Part shown: positions 44,641 to 56,644 of the stretch, in pieces
Numbering within the stretch: the first letter of the stretch is position 1
How the letters are laid out: each line of letters opens with the position of its first letter
Assembly: GCA_022393335.1 (NCBI GenBank)
Contig: JAJEKB010020906.1
Location: 1,302,801 to 1,366,800, forward strand
Reading direction: 5' to 3'
Length of the DNA stretch: 64,000 nucleotides
DNA from: Macrotrachela quadricornifera
Taxonomy: Eukaryota > Rotifera > Eurotatoria > Philodinida > Philodinidae
Position numbers and translations under genes: made by a program
Notes under the pieces: generated by a model
Told to the model about the DNA's origin: nothing
Database searches by the model: none
Seen by the model: the letters and a program-made list of their open reading frames with translations, nothing else

Positions 44641-45689
44641 TGTACAATTTAAATCTACACAACAATATACACGCCTAAGTACATCTCATCTACTTTTTCT
44701 TTTCTCGTTCTTTTCAAAATCAGCCAGCTATGCACGCACAATCAGTCACTTCTCCTTTATATAAACATAAAGATAACTAAGAAATCTTCTCAAAAGAAAC
44801 TAGGCGATAAATTTTATTCATTGCAATGAAGAAATACATGAAAGAATACCAAAATACATCGTCTCGTTTTTTTTTATCAATTTTAATCAAATTGATTTTC
44901 TGCTGTTGATGATGAATTAGTTGAAATAAATGTTCAATGTATGTATTGTCTTTCATCTGAAGTATTTTCGTAGAAAAAAATTGAATGAATGATAATTGAT
45001 GTGAAATATTCGATTTCGAAAATAAATACAAAATCATTTTTTTTTTATTTATTTTAATAAAATATTTTGAATCTTTGTTGAATATTTTATTGATGATTGA
45101 TTGATATACATACATTTTGGACGGACTTCAGGTCTAGTCTAAGACTAGTTTCATTTGCGAAAATGATTAGACATGACAAAAATATTGATGCTTAACAACT
45201 ACATAGTCAGGATGTGCATTAAGGACGCCAGGGGATTCTAGACTAGTCTTTTGCTCGCCTGGGATAAAACATGACCAAAGGGCAGTTGAGGGTAAGGAAT
45301 CAGAGTCTGAGATTAATTTTTATTATTTTTTCTATAAAGTTGATTAATCAAAGTAAATAGTTTGCTAGTAGGTCGAAAAACACCATTTCTATGATAAAGA
45401 GCTGAGTGCGTTCTCGAACGAACTTTACTTGTTTTTTGTAGAACTTAATATAACCTATATTTTAGTTTTAGATAATAACAAGTTTGACCATATACTAAAT
45501 AAATATTTCTTGTTTTTTTTCTTATGAGATTTCGTATCTTTGAGTTGTGTGTGTGTTTTTTTTATCACAAGACAAAGCCTAAAAATACTTTGGGAGAAAA
45601 TATATTGTTTATTGTTGATATATGTGTATATAAAAGTGAAAAATATAAAAGCTTTAACATTACATACTTATTTTCATAAAAGTGTTATT
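44641..45689. other. Intergenic; promoter region of the Ly6-like gene
   Basis: A 112-codon Lys/Ile/Phe-rich minus-strand frame (44777-45115) shows no motif and is not called. Near 45490-45690 the sequence is AT-rich with no single convincing TATA box; the start at 45690 is preceded by open frame without an ATG. Confidence 0.4.
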
Positions 45690-46478
45690 ATGATAATGTT
45701 TGTAACAATTGCACTTCTATTTTTATCAACTGGACCTGTATTGATCTCTTCATTACAATGCCATGTTTGTCGTGAAGGTATTCGATTGAATTATACAATG
45801 ACAAATACAACAATACCACCGCTTCCATCTGATTGTACTGTAATGGAAGCATCACTCTGTTGGACATCGATTTTTTGGGAATTAGATTTTAATAGAACTT
45901 TTTTGGAATTTCATGGTCGACCAGGAAATGAAATAACAGCTCCTTCACGCGATATGGTTTCAGTAAGAATTGTCAAGGGTATGGAACGTAATAATCAAAC
46001 ATTATCATCAGGTCGTGAAGTAAATTATGAATGTGATTCAAGTGATAAATGTAATGGTCCAGAAGGTTTACAAAAACTTCTTAGTTCACTTACTGTTGAA
46101 GATCAATTTCAACAAGAAATAGCTCCTATACTTAAAATTGTACCTTCATTTGATCCAAGAACAGCTGATTGTGTATATTTTCATAATACAACATTTCGTT
46201 GTCCTCCACCAGATCTTCGACGATGTCGTCGATGTACAGTTGAAGTTGCTCAACAAACATCACGTGCTCAATATGATTGTGCAACATGTGAAGTTGAAGA
46301 ATTTCGTGATAATTATGTTGAACGTTTTAAAATTTTTGCTTTAAATAATAGAACAGCAGATATTGATATTGCTGTTCTTGGCTGTCAATTACCAGGATGT
46401 AATACAGTTAATAATGCTAATATAGTTTATCAAGCAAGCAAAATTACATTCAATTCTGAAAGATTCTCCAAAAATTGA
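45690..46478 (+). CDS. Secreted cysteine-rich Ly6/uPAR-like protein
   Basis: The ATG at 45690 gives a 262-residue protein. Residues 1-21 form a signal peptide (IMFVTIALLFLSTGPVLISS). The mature protein starts LQCHVCREG, the usual first two cysteines of a Ly6/three-finger domain, and has DKCNGPEG (CN motif) near residue 122. A second Cys-rich block (DCVYF, FRCPP, CRRCTVE, YDCATCEVEE, LGCQLPGCN) fills 160-245. Several NxT/S sites (NYT, NTT, NRT, NQT) suggest glycosylation. No clear C-terminal hydrophobic tail for a GPI anchor is seen, so it is probably soluble. AATAAA at about 46561 fits its 3' end. The family call rests on the LxCxxC start and CN motif; the fold is not proven. Confidence 0.65.
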   Translation: MIMFVTIALLFLSTGPVLISSLQCHVCREGIRLNYTMTNTTIPPLPSDCTVMEASLCWTSIFWELDFNRTFLEFHGRPGNEITAPSRDMVSVRIVKGMERNNQTLSSGREVNYECDSSDKCNGPEGLQKLLSSLTVEDQFQQEIAPILKIVPSFDPRTADCVYFHNTTFRCPPPDLRRCRRCTVEVAQQTSRAQYDCATCEVEEFRDNYVERFKIFALNNRTADIDIAVLGCQLPGCNTVNNANIVYQASKITFNSERFSKN

Positions 46479-47518
46479 TCGAGCAATTTTTTTCTTAATT
46501 TTAGCATAAAATATAATTATTAGTTTCTTCTTTTTTTTGTACAATTAATTTATGAAAATCAATAAATGTTTGATTAATAAAACTATTTAAAATCATTCTT
46601 ATCCATCATTTTATGTACTGTGTACAACAAAATGGAGAACATATCATAAATAAAAAGTGCTCTAATTTTAGATCTTGTTTTATAATACTTTACCATCATG
46701 TGTTATCAAGAATAGATTTTGTCAACAATATTTTATTGTTCTCGCTACAGGAATAACATCACGCAATAAAGAAATCTGTATTATATGTTCACATCATTCA
46801 AAGTACTTTATATTAAATTATAAAATAAACAAAACTATATTAGATTTTAATGAGAGAAGTTTTTTTTTATTTTGTGTTTGTTTTCAAAACATATTTTATA
46901 TAAAAAAATGTCTTATAACGCAACATCTCTTCTATTTTTTATGATATTCTTATCATCTTCACCACACACTTCAATGGTAAACATGTTACTTTTTAAAAAA
47001 ACTTTATCTTGATGTGCGATTTCACTAGTTTTCTTATCATTCATTGAAAGAGTGAGATTCCAGTGAAAATATATACTTGCGAAAAAACATATCACCAAAT
47101 GTTTAAGCTCTTTAGGACTCATCTTTTGGCGATAGGTAGACCTCAATGAGATATAAAAAATCTGAAAAGGATTCGTGTCCTTGCACTTTTATTTCCGAGA
47201 TATTAAATTATCAAGATATCCGTGGAAAAGAGTAATATAGTGAATAATGGTTTCCTAAATGGCAGTGAACTAGTAAAGGATGAAACTTTGCATAGTTACA
47301 TGTACTTCTTGTGTGATCTGCTTTGAGTTAAGAGTTAGATCAAGTATTGTCAATAATACTTCTATTTGTTGTTTATTAATCTAAGGAGTACTCGAAACTC
47401 TTGTTTTACTTCTGATATCATTTTAAATAACACAATAATGGTTGATATTACGTTAGCAGAAAATTTTTGACGTTTTTTGTCAAAACTTTCTTTTTATTTT
47501 TTAACTTCAAAAATAAAA
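46479..47518. other. Intergenic with Ly6-like gene 3' UTR, no further gene seen
   Basis: AATAAA-type signals occur at 46561-46580. Short open frames on both strands here are AT-driven and show no motif. The last ~100 bp before 47519 is the flank of a mariner relic; its inverted ends were not resolved. Confidence 0.45.
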
Positions 47519-48527
47519 CTAGCTTTCAACAATGTATGCTCCATTACTCTCTATGACCTGCCTCTAACGTTCTGGTATAGAAAGGATCCCGTATTTATAG
47601 AAGTCCTGAGACTTTTTGTCGAAGAAGTGAACGAGGTTCATTTTGAGGTTATTTTTGTTATTGAACTTTTTCGCGCGCAAATGATTAAAAAGAGAATGAA
47701 ATAGATGATAGTTCGTAGAAATCAAATCTGGAGAATAAGATGAATGTGGAACCGTAGCCCATCCGAGCTTCAACAATTTTTCATGCATTAACTTTGCAAT
47801 GCGAGGTTTGGCGTTGTCATGTAAAAAATAAATTCTATCTTATTTCTCCTGGAGTTTTGCTGCAACTCGGTCTAATTGTTGACAATAGAGATCAGTATTG
47901 ATAATAGAGCGAATTGAAAGAAGTTTCCAATGAATAATTCCTTTTACTTTCCACCAAACGTTCAGCGTAATCTTCTTTGGATGAAAAACATTTTTGGGTG
48001 TTGCTAAACTTGTTTGATAAACTTCTAGCTACTGTCACTTCAGCACATGATTAATATATAACACCCACTTTTTATCGCCGGTAATAAGGTTGTGGATCTA
48101 TTGGTAGGTGCGATGAGACGTCTTTAATTTCATACAAGCGTCAACTCTCTGTCAGATCTGATGTGGTATCCAAACTCCATATTTCTACATTTTGTCTAAT
48201 TTATCCAGATGTGTTTCCACTGTAGGATGAGAGCATCTAAGTCGGTTTGTTGAACACCGTGTAGTCAATCTAAGATCTTTTTCTATAAACTGTTGTGAGA
48301 CATCCATATCCTTTTCTAGTAGTTTTCAGAAATGAGATAAATCATCGAGATCGAAGTTATCATTCTTTGACCGGTTGAACTAACGTTGGGCTGTATGGAT
48401 GGAGAGTACATCCATTGCTTGTTGCTTCCTTTGGTTTGTGATCCAAACGAAATTCATGAAGTAGAAGCACTCGGAGCTCTCCGCCAGATAACTTCATTTT
48501 TAGTTCAACATCAACATTTACGTTCAT
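47519..48527 (-). pseudogene. Mariner-type transposase pseudogene
   Basis: From an ATG at 48527 the minus strand shows LRVLLLHEFRLDHKPKEAT (N-terminal HTH), later KYGVWIPHQ near 48155, VWWKVKGIIHWKLL near 47945, FLHDNAKPRIAKL near 47810, WATVPHSSYSPDLISTNYH near 47740 and LRAKKFN to IPER* near 47570. HDN and SPDL supply the second and third aspartates of a mariner D,D34D core. Multiple stops and frame changes, including a TAG where Trp is expected at the C-terminus, make it nonfunctional. It is a complete-length but heavily decayed copy. Confidence 0.8.
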
Positions 48528-49079
48528 TGTTTTGTTATTATTTGAATGATATTCTTATCCCACTCTATGTACTCTTCTTGCTTTCTAGTTAAGAAAGTCA
48601 TTAATTTTTATGAAAATTTATTTGAATAATGTTTTCGGCAGACAAAGTAAATTTAATATAATTATTATTTCACTCGACTTTTACCATATGTAAATCATAT
48701 GGATATTTGTCAAAGTGATTAAAGAACAAAAAGATAGCGGATTGGAAGGGGGAGATACTGGAAGAAATGAAGCTTCATTATTCTTCATTTATATCCGATT
48801 CACTATCTTTTTTCTTTTCTTTTAAATTCTTTTCATTCTTTCATCACTTTAACAAATTTCATATAAATAAGACTCGATAAATTTCTGAAGCAAATATCTT
48901 TTTTTCCCAACATGTTAATAATCGCAAGATTAATAAGTGATCAATAAGACAATAAGTTTTTGCAAAGGTTTAAATATATGAAAATTTTCATATATGAATT
49001 TTCATAATATCTCAATCAATGCTGATTTAGATGGATTGTTTTCATTTTCTATTTATATTTTAATAATGATCAAGATCAA
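48528..49079. other. Spacer between two transposase pseudogenes
   Basis: AT-rich with no coding signal; it may include unrecognised ends of one or both flanking transposons. Confidence 0.4.
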
Positions 49080-49975
49080 ATAATGAGTTAAAAAATGCAG
49101 CTGAAGTCGCTCATTAATTTCCAAATCGTTTTGATTGAACTGCTATTAGCATCAGTGATAAAAGAGAACGTGTTCATGCTACTTTTGAAGAAAATCTTGA
49201 AACTTCAACAAGAAGAGCTTCTTTGGAACTAAACCCGTTCACGAGTCGTCTGCAACGAATGATGAAGAAGTTGGGATTGAAGTTGTATCGTCCTCAATTA
49301 CTACATGATTTGAACTACGATAATCCTGACAGACGTTGTGAATTTGCCGATATTTTGTTTAACTTGTTAGCTAACGATACTTCCTTATTTAATCGAATTG
49401 TTTGCACCAATGAAGCCATTTTCAAGTTAAGTGACCATATCAATCGACACAACTGCGTTTATTAACCCGTAGAAAATTCACATGTCATCATTAATCAAGA
49501 AATGTATACCTCGGGCATCACTGGTATGGGCTGCAATTTGAGTTGGAGATATCATTGGACCGCTCTTCTTTCATTACAATATTACTGCGGACAACTATCT
49601 CGAGGTGCTCCAAAAATATACTGTTTGCACTGTTGCAAGGGAAATAGATTTAGAAGAAATGTTCTATATGCACAACGGAGCTCTGGCTCATTATGCTCAA
49701 TTTATCCGACACTATCTGAGCAAAACATTTCTTGATCGGTGAATTGGTTCCCACGACCTGTAGACCTCACATCAACTAATTTCTTTCTATGAGCTGTGAT
49801 CAAAGGCCATGTGTGCGTGGCACAACCTCAAAATCTTCAGACACTAAAAGATGCTATAACCACTGAAATGCAAAACTTATCATTGAAATTTTGCCGAAGA
49901 GCTTGTCATTCAGTACCTGAAAGATTTCAACTTTGCAAAGACTTAGAAGATAAACATATTGAACAATTTTTTTGA
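49080..49975 (+). pseudogene. Tc1/mariner-superfamily transposase pseudogene (DDE_3-like)
   Basis: The plus strand reads, across frames, STRRASLELNP...LQRMMKKLGLKLYRPQLLHDL (HTH region near 49210-49310), YDNPDRRCEFADILFNLL, VCTNEAIFKLSDHINRHNCVY near 49405-49465, ITADNYLEVLQ near 49580, and HNGALAHYAQFIRHYLSKTF near 49675-49735. This block order is that of the arthropod/invertebrate Tc1-mariner-like group with KLYRPQLLH and RHNCVYW motifs. The catalytic aspartates appear changed (CTNEA and MHNGA where TDEA and QDGA are usual), and there are several frameshifts. It is of different type from the mariner relic at 47519-48527 and in opposite orientation. Confidence 0.75.
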
Positions 49976-50623
49976 AAAAAACTTCATAATAAAAGACTAC
50001 ACAGAAACATAGTTTTGTCTGTGTTATTTTCTTCGTCGAAACTGCTAAAAAAAGTTTTGTTGGAATTCATAGGTGTTTCCTTCTTTTCAGTCATTTTATA
50101 TTTGTATGTTCTTAGACTAATTACTACATATAGATATCATTCATATGCTGCATCTTTTACTTAGCCCACCTAGTATATGTGGTATAGATATGTAACCTAA
50201 CCAACGATGTATAAGATAGAAATCGAAAAAAATACTGTATTTCCTTACTTTTGACCTATCCGATAAATACTATCCTCATGTTACTGTGAAAATATGATAT
50301 CTAGTCACTGTACGTCACATTCGCACTTGTCGTACATGCTTTAGCAACGACAGAATGAGAGACAAAGAAAGAAAAGAAAAAAAAAGACTGTTTCGCCAAT
50401 GTACCGCAAAATAAAAAATGAAGGAAGAATGATGACTACGCTGTAAGTGTCGACAGCACTGATTCTTATTTTTTTTTCCAACTTCTGTTTTTCAACGATG
50501 TTTATAACATGAGTAGAACGGTAAAAGTAAAATAATATATACCAACAAACAACGTGAGTAGACAAGGCACGAGAGGTACAGACATCATACTGATCAGTTG
50601 AAATTCATTTTTTTTTACTTAAA
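49976..50623. other. Upstream region of the third ART-TPR gene
   Basis: The sequence is AT-rich. A plausible core promoter was not singled out; the 50 bp before the ATG at 50624 is AT-rich leader sequence. Confidence 0.4.
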
Positions 50624-52643
50624 ATGGTCGATAACCAATTAAATTTGATTGATTTTGATGCACAAATATCAACAAAAGATCTAAGTCGTGAGTCAGCTTC
50701 ATTTCTTTGGCTCGCACTACTGAAAGATGTTCTCATTGAACTTCCTCATTATGAACATTCTATAACCAATGATCATGACGAGGCATCTGCCAAACAGGAA
50801 ATGATCAAACAGTTACGTCTATTTCATGCTGACAATCCAGTACAATTGAAAAAAGTCGATGAATTCGAAGAATTCTATGATTGTAAGGAAATGGCCGTTT
50901 ATTTGTATTCAAAAGATGCCTCCATTCATCAACCGATCAATGTTGCTTTACGGACAAAGGATATCGATGCATTAATCAAGTATCGCTATTTTATATCTCA
51001 TCTCTGCTCAGATTTAGCTGATCGGTACGAACATAACAGAATTTAATACTGTCAACAGACTAATAGAATGAGAGAATGAACAGAAAGAGTTGAGACTCAT
51101 CTGTGGAAAATTATGTTGAAAATAATATAATTGTCAATTTAATTTAGATGCACCAAATATCGCCATGATCACCCGCATGCAACACCTTATCATGTCTATC
51201 GTGGTCAGATATTATCTACCAAAGAAATTGATCGACTTCGAAATAATCTTCACAAACTTGTCGCCATGAATGGCTTTTGTGCAACGAGTCGTGACAGAGA
51301 AATGGCTCTAAAATTTACTAAAAATGTTATATTTGATATTGAAGTCGATCCTGAAAAGCATCCAGCGCTGATTTTTGCAGACATTGCCCATGTCAGTCAA
51401 TTCGAAGAAGAGAAAGAAGTACTCTTTGATCTTTCAACAGTATTTCGTATCGAGAAAGTAAGTGCGAATGTCACATTTCCTCATATGAAAAGTCATCGAT
51501 TTTGTTTTATCTAATTGAGATCATTGATGAACATGATTCATTAACATGCATTCACTTATCAGCCAGTAGTGAAGGCCGCGAACTTGTTGATACGTATTTG
51601 GCACGGCAGCATGCTGAGATGCCTGAATTTAGCTTGGTAATGATGTTCGGACGTCTTCTTTGTTCTATGGGTGAATATGACAAAGCCCATAGGCATTTTA
51701 TGCATCTGCTTGAGACCAGTGAGGAAGACAAGGCAAGTCTAAATCATAACCTTGGTTTTGTTTATAACAAACAGCAGAATTTTCCTGAAGCTCTTCACTA
51801 CTATGATCAAGCAAGATCTCTATTACAGCAGGCCAATCCACCACGGCGTCAAGAGCTAGCCACAACACTAGATAATATGGCATCCGTCTTTTCACAGGTA
51901 AGAGATATCTCATTGTTGAAAATGTATCCTCTATCTAACAAGCAATTAATGACAAAGATGATAAATTATACTGATTTTTCTAGTGTGGTAATCATGAACA
52001 AGCTCTAAATTATTTACTTGAGTCAGTGTTAATTCTAAAGGAGTTTCGACCTGCTGATCACATTGATATTGCGGGTGCACACAATAATATAGGTATTGCC
52101 TTACGTGAACTTGATGAACTCGAACGTTCACTAGAAAATCATCGATTCGCTCTCGCTATGTATGAAAAAGCTGGTCTGCCCACCGTTCATCCAGATGTAG
52201 CTGATTGTATTCAAAATTTAGCCATCGTTCATCATAACATGGAGGAATTCGATATCGCGCTATCGTTGTATCAAGAAGCATTGAAGATACGCCGACAGTG
52301 TCAGTTGCCAACTCATCCGGATATTGCTACGAATATCAACGATATTGGATATGTACTGTGTGATGCCGGACGAGTTGATGAAGGTTTTGAATATTTTGAA
52401 CAAGCATATGCGTTACGTATAGCTAATGAAGATACTAGTCAAATTGATCTTGCTGATAGTTTCAATAATATGGGAGTTGTCAATCGTCATCGAGGGGATT
52501 TACCTAGTGCTATTGATTTCTATACAAAAGCTTTGACCATTTATGAGACAGCATTGCCCGCAGATCACGAAATTATTACAAAAACTCGCGGCAATCTTGA
52601 GTTGGCACAAGGACTAGAATTATCAATGAAAATTGAATCGTGA
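50624..52643 (+). CDS. ADP-ribosyltransferase-TPR protein, four exons, no N-terminal receiver-like domain
   Basis: Exons 50624-51024, 51148-51457, 51520-51897 and 51984-52643 join across introns of 123, 62 and 86 bp with GT/AG ends, giving 582 residues. Residues about 25-145 correspond to the region before the ART fold in the other copies (DVLIELPHYEH, VALRTKDIDAL). The ART signature is VYRGQ with Arg152, then CATS (179-181), where the first Ser of the usual STS is Ala, and FEEEKEVLF with Glu222/Glu224 (ExE). Seven or so TPRs with KLC-like spacing follow (about 285-570; e.g. LATTLDNMASVF, ADSFNNMGVVNRHRGDLPSA). It lacks the N-terminal alpha/beta domain of the two minus-strand relatives. The Ser loss may weaken NAD+ binding or catalysis. 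Confidence 0.88.
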
Positions 52644-52695
52644 ATTAATACGAAGTATAAGTTGAATAAATTCTTCTATCTGACTTACCCATTAC

Positions 52696-53553
52696 TAGCG
52701 GCGTAACCAGAAATTTAAGGGTGATGGGGCTCCGCCCCAGACTATATCTAGCATTTTGTAGTCACCAGTGGTGGCACGACTCTTCAAGGGTGTGAGTGAA
52801 TAGGAATGTAACATTTTTTCTTAGAGCTAGTGTGTTTTAAAAAAAAAGTAGATTTTTGGTTGCCGATTCGATGTTTTTCTATATAAAAAATACTGTTCGC
52901 ACAGTATCGTATAAAAGTTACACATTTTTAAAAGAAGAGTGACTCAAACAGGAGTCGGACGGGAAAGATTCTCCTTTTAAATCGACTCTTGAAAATATTG
53001 AAACCATCATCGAATATAACTTAGTATATTAATCAAGTGTTTTCGCCGCCGAAGGCGGCCACGCTTGGGTGATTGTTTAAAAACTTGATCGTTACGCTGA
53101 ATAACTTATTCCGAAAACTGACTAGCAAAGTTTATAGGCAGCTACGAATAAAGAATTGGTACTATTTCACGAAGCGAAAAAAATTTGACTTTACTTTACA
53201 GCTACTCCAAAGAAAGCTTCATTTGATCTGGTATTTTTTGGAAAAGAGTCGACAGATTCTTGCTATATTTTTACTTTTTGATCTTTTGAATGGGTACAAT
53301 ATTAAAAAGTTTCCAATACTGAAGGATGTCATACCCTACCATTACTGTTAGTCCCTCACTAATTTATGTGTTGAGATTGATGGCGATCAATTTTCAAGCA
53401 TAACATTAGAATCAAGAAAAAAGGTTGCACTTGTACACCGACTGGTATTGATGAGTGACTAATAAGTAATTAACTTCAAAAAAAGGGTGATGGGGCTCAA
53501 GCACCCGGTGATGGGGCTGAGCCCCAGCTGGCCCCAGTGTGGTTACGCCACTA
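52696..53553. mobile_element. Non-autonomous hAT-like element (TAGTGGCGTAACCA ends)
   Basis: The left end TAGCGGCGTAACCAGAA and the right end, read inversely, TAGTGGCGTAACCACAC pair. Both flank GGGGCT...GCCCC(A)G blocks and GTGATGGGGCT copies. It is about 858 bp and has no transposase. The TAGNGGCGTAACC terminus is a common form of hAT-derived MITE. A matching 8-bp target duplication was not seen. Confidence 0.6.
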
Positions 53554-54089
53554 AAAATAAGCTCGATACGAGAATTGTAGACCTTTCTACATTAAATTTT
53601 ATGATATATGTTGGCTTTCTAATAAAACACATTTAGAAGTTCTTATATGAAATGCAGATTGCAGTTATTTATTCAAGATCACTCGTTGATTTCAGTATAC
53701 AGTATGTCCCAAGTCATCATGAATGGATTAAATAGCTATTTTGTTACAATATAAATAATTTTGAAGGTTTATGTATGTGAATATATATTACATTTGCTTT
53801 TATCCACTCTGATTTTTATTTCTGCAACCTAAACATAGTAGTTAGATTCAAGTTGCTAACTTTCATTTACGCTGTTTAATGATTTTGTTAATGACATAAT
53901 GATTAATTTCAATAAATTAAAGATATACATTGAATTAAAGTAACTATACTACACAACTCTCTAAAGGTCCATTATAATCCACGCTTGTCATATATTTAGT
54001 TTATTTCTATTGATCGAATAAGAAAAATACAAATTAAAATAATCGACTATTTGATAGAATATAATTCATTAACAGTTTAATAAAAAAAT
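53554..54089. other. Intergenic, AT-rich, no feature recognised
   Basis: Between the hAT-like element and the 3' end of the ubiquitin-like gene; no repeats, RNA or coding signal were seen. Confidence 0.45.
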
Positions 54090-54794
54090 TTATTCATAAG
54101 GTCTGTTTTCAACAGCTTCAACAATTAGTTGTTTCCATGAGACTATTCCACTTTGAGATTCATCGAAATAATGATAAGCATTATCAGCTCGTTGCCATTC
54201 ACTTGAACATTTTCTTGGTGGTGCACCATTTGCACCTTGTTTAATTCCTCGATATCTCCACCAACAATTATTAAAAGAGCATGTTATTGGTTCAACGTAT
54301 TTGCTACATATAGGACATTTAGTTGTAGTTTCATCTGAATCAGTAAGTATATCAAAAGTTTCATAACCAATTGGCATAACAACGCGTCGTCCATAAGCTT
54401 TACATTGACTATTAGCACATATTCCCTCAAGACATAGACCAGGTGTGCTAATACGCCAGGGTGAAGCTGTTTTTGACCAATCCACTCTTTTTAAGCCTTT
54501 ATTATCACTAATATCAACAAATTTCAATCCCAAAGAAGAAAAACCACCACGAGCTATTGTATTTAAGTCAACTACTTGCAATATGGAGTTATCTGTTATA
54601 GCATAACTTGATACTGTTTTGTAATCATCATCAAGCATTTCATCATTCAACATAAAAGATATAGCTTGAATATCTCTCGTATCATTTGTTTCCTCAAGAA
54701 AAAGTTGTTTCAATTGTTTTATTGTCATAGAAGATTCGATTATAAAGCTATAAGTTCGACTCACTCCTGTGATAGTTGTTATATAGATCTTCAT
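54090..54794 (-). CDS. Ubiquitin-like domain protein with RGG motif and Cys-rich zinc domain
   Basis: The ATG at 54794 (Met of MKIYITTITG) gives 234 residues; frames upstream are noncoding. Residues 1-77 fit a ubiquitin-like beta-grasp (MKIYITT, TIKQLKQLFLEE, ISFMLNDEML, SILQVVDL). ARGG at 81-84 resembles the diglycine end of ubiquitin and is followed by a conserved-looking C-terminal domain: GLKFVDISDNKGLKRVDWSK, GLCLEGICANSQCKAYG, FDIL, KCPICSKYVEPITCSFNNCWW and DNAYHYFDE...VSWKQLI, with Cys pairs likely to bind zinc. The whole is similar to a protein type recalled from protists and invertebrates in which the Ubl is followed by this Cys-rich part. It may be a Ubl precursor cut after RGG or a stable fusion. 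The function is unknown. Confidence 0.7.
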   Translation of the reverse strand: MKIYITTITGVSRTYSFIIESSMTIKQLKQLFLEETNDTRDIQAISFMLNDEMLDDDYKTVSSYAITDNSILQVVDLNTIARGGFSSLGLKFVDISDNKGLKRVDWSKTASPWRISTPGLCLEGICANSQCKAYGRRVVMPIGYETFDILTDSDETTTKCPICSKYVEPITCSFNNCWWRYRGIKQGANGAPPRKCSSEWQRADNAYHYFDESQSGIVSWKQLIVEAVENRPYE

Positions 54795-56462
54795 AATAAA
54801 TCTACAAAGAAACAGTAAATGAAAGTTTTCAATACTAAAATGTCTATAAATACCACCATTACCCCTCATACCTTCCCACAAACATGAGGGTAGAATTCGC
54901 GCAATGTATCTTTTGTAGTAACGATGTTTTAATTCTAGTAGATCGAGGTACAGAAATTTTTCGTTGAAAAAATAGATACTAATGCTATTAGCACTGAAAT
55001 CCCGTATTAACTTTTCATGTGAGCGTGAACTGTACACCCTTGAATTTTACCTACGTTAGAGGTATAACGATTCTAGTCCTACCGATCGCAACAATAGATG
55101 ACTTATTCTAGTCCAGTCATAATATAGCAGCATTATACGCCGCTCTATCGACACTTTTGGAGGATCATGCGAAATTTTAGGCTGTCAGACGTATTATTCA
55201 GCGTGTAGTCAAGATGAAAATATTTTCTGACTGAGGTTATAAACGTTCAGTGCTGTCTATGTGTAGATTCAAATCTATATCTGAACCAAAAAAAACGTGG
55301 ACTCCAGCTCCTTAACGAATAGATTAGATGAAAATGGTTCACTAATCGTTGGTATGGATCTCGATACAGGTATGAGTGTTATGGGATGAATAAAATATGC
55401 ACTGGTTTGTATTCATCCACATGCGCCTTATAACTTACCGAAAAAATTGACTTAAGGAGTGAATATAAGCGTTTGTAAAGTATACTCCTCATTTTTCTAT
55501 TTACATAGGCAACCATACTCACGTCATATTATCGTAAATTCATATTTTGTAAAGCAAAAAGAGTCATTGAAATAAAATTCCAACAAATAAAAAGAACGAA
55601 GCACATTACTATGCCCTTTATATGTATTTTGTTTTTTGTCTTCAATTCAATCAATACATTCATTAAAAAAACAGTACAAAGTGGGAAAAAAACGGGCCAA
55701 GCGAGAGTGAAATACGAAGAAGAAAAAAAATAAAGTTTGTGTATAAAGCAATAAAAGAACAAACAAAAGTTCGTGCGTTATTAAGTATTTTTCTCGATAT
55801 AATTTTTTTTGTTCTGCTTTAATTCGATTGATGTATACAGCAACAAGCAATCAGTGGGAAAAAAACCAAATTGGAGAAAATATATGTTCATGGATGAAAG
55901 ATGAATAATATAATCATAGACCGTAGTTTATACTTCAATGGAAGAACATTTCAGGTTGTAATCGCTACAAGTGAGATTTTCTAGTAACGAAAAAAGTCAA
56001 TAATTCTACGCGTAAGATGTGCGCTTGATTATATTTCAAAAATTTTTTCTCGAATATATCAATAAGTTTGACCGCATCATCTTTCTCCATTGCAATTTTT
56101 CTAGCATAAAACAATATTTCTTATTATTTCTATCACGGGGTAAATTTTGATCAACCGATATTCGTTTTAATCTAGTCGATGCGGTAAACTGTATAGTTTG
56201 GTAATAAATATGACAGCATTTCAAGCTTTCAGTTTAAATTAAATTATATTATTATTACGTAGTTTAATTTCAACACTAAGGTCAGATAAAGGGGTAACAC
56301 TTTATTTTCACTTTATCAAGTTAAGTTGAGAAAGACTGAGGCTGCTATTATTGATTAAATCCCTCTAAATAATAGTAGTCCAGTTTCAAAGGCACATTTT
56401 TCTGGGTATAAGATAAACTTCAATAATAAAATCATTTGGTAGAAGTGTATTAGCATATGACT
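54795..56462. other. Intergenic; low-complexity short frames, no gene seen
   Basis: The 54830-55030 part is open upstream of the ubiquitin-like gene but shows no motif and is probably leader or noncoding. Short open frames at 55529-56224 are Phe/Tyr/Ile-rich with no recognisable similarity. Confidence 0.45.
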
Positions 56463-56644
56463 CAGGCACGTACCGAAGGGGGGGGGCCATGGGGTTTGGG
56501 CCTCCCCCTCAAGGGCTAAAACGCCCGTAGGGGGGTACGGGAAGACACTTTTTGCCCTATGAAATTTTTTATTTTCCCATGATAGGGCGCCCCCCCCCAC
56601 AGAGGTTGGGCCCCCTCCTCAGAAAATTTCTGGGTACGTGCCTG
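56463..56644. mobile_element. GC-rich 182-bp MITE with 8-bp target duplication
   Basis: CAGGCACGTACC at the left and GGTACGTGCCTG at the right form a perfect 12-bp inverted repeat around a GC-rich core with G and C homopolymers (GGGGGGGGG near 56479 and CCCCCCCCC near 56590). The flanks are ATATGACT and ACATGACT, a 7-of-8 match consistent with a hAT-type target duplication. It stands out in base composition from its surroundings. Confidence 0.8.

Noticed and set aside
44777..45115. 112-codon minus-strand open frame
   Set aside because: Lys/Ile/Phe-rich, no recognisable domain and no supporting signals.
52695..53351. 92-codon open frame at 53073-53351
   Set aside because: It lies wholly inside the hAT-like non-autonomous element and has no motif.
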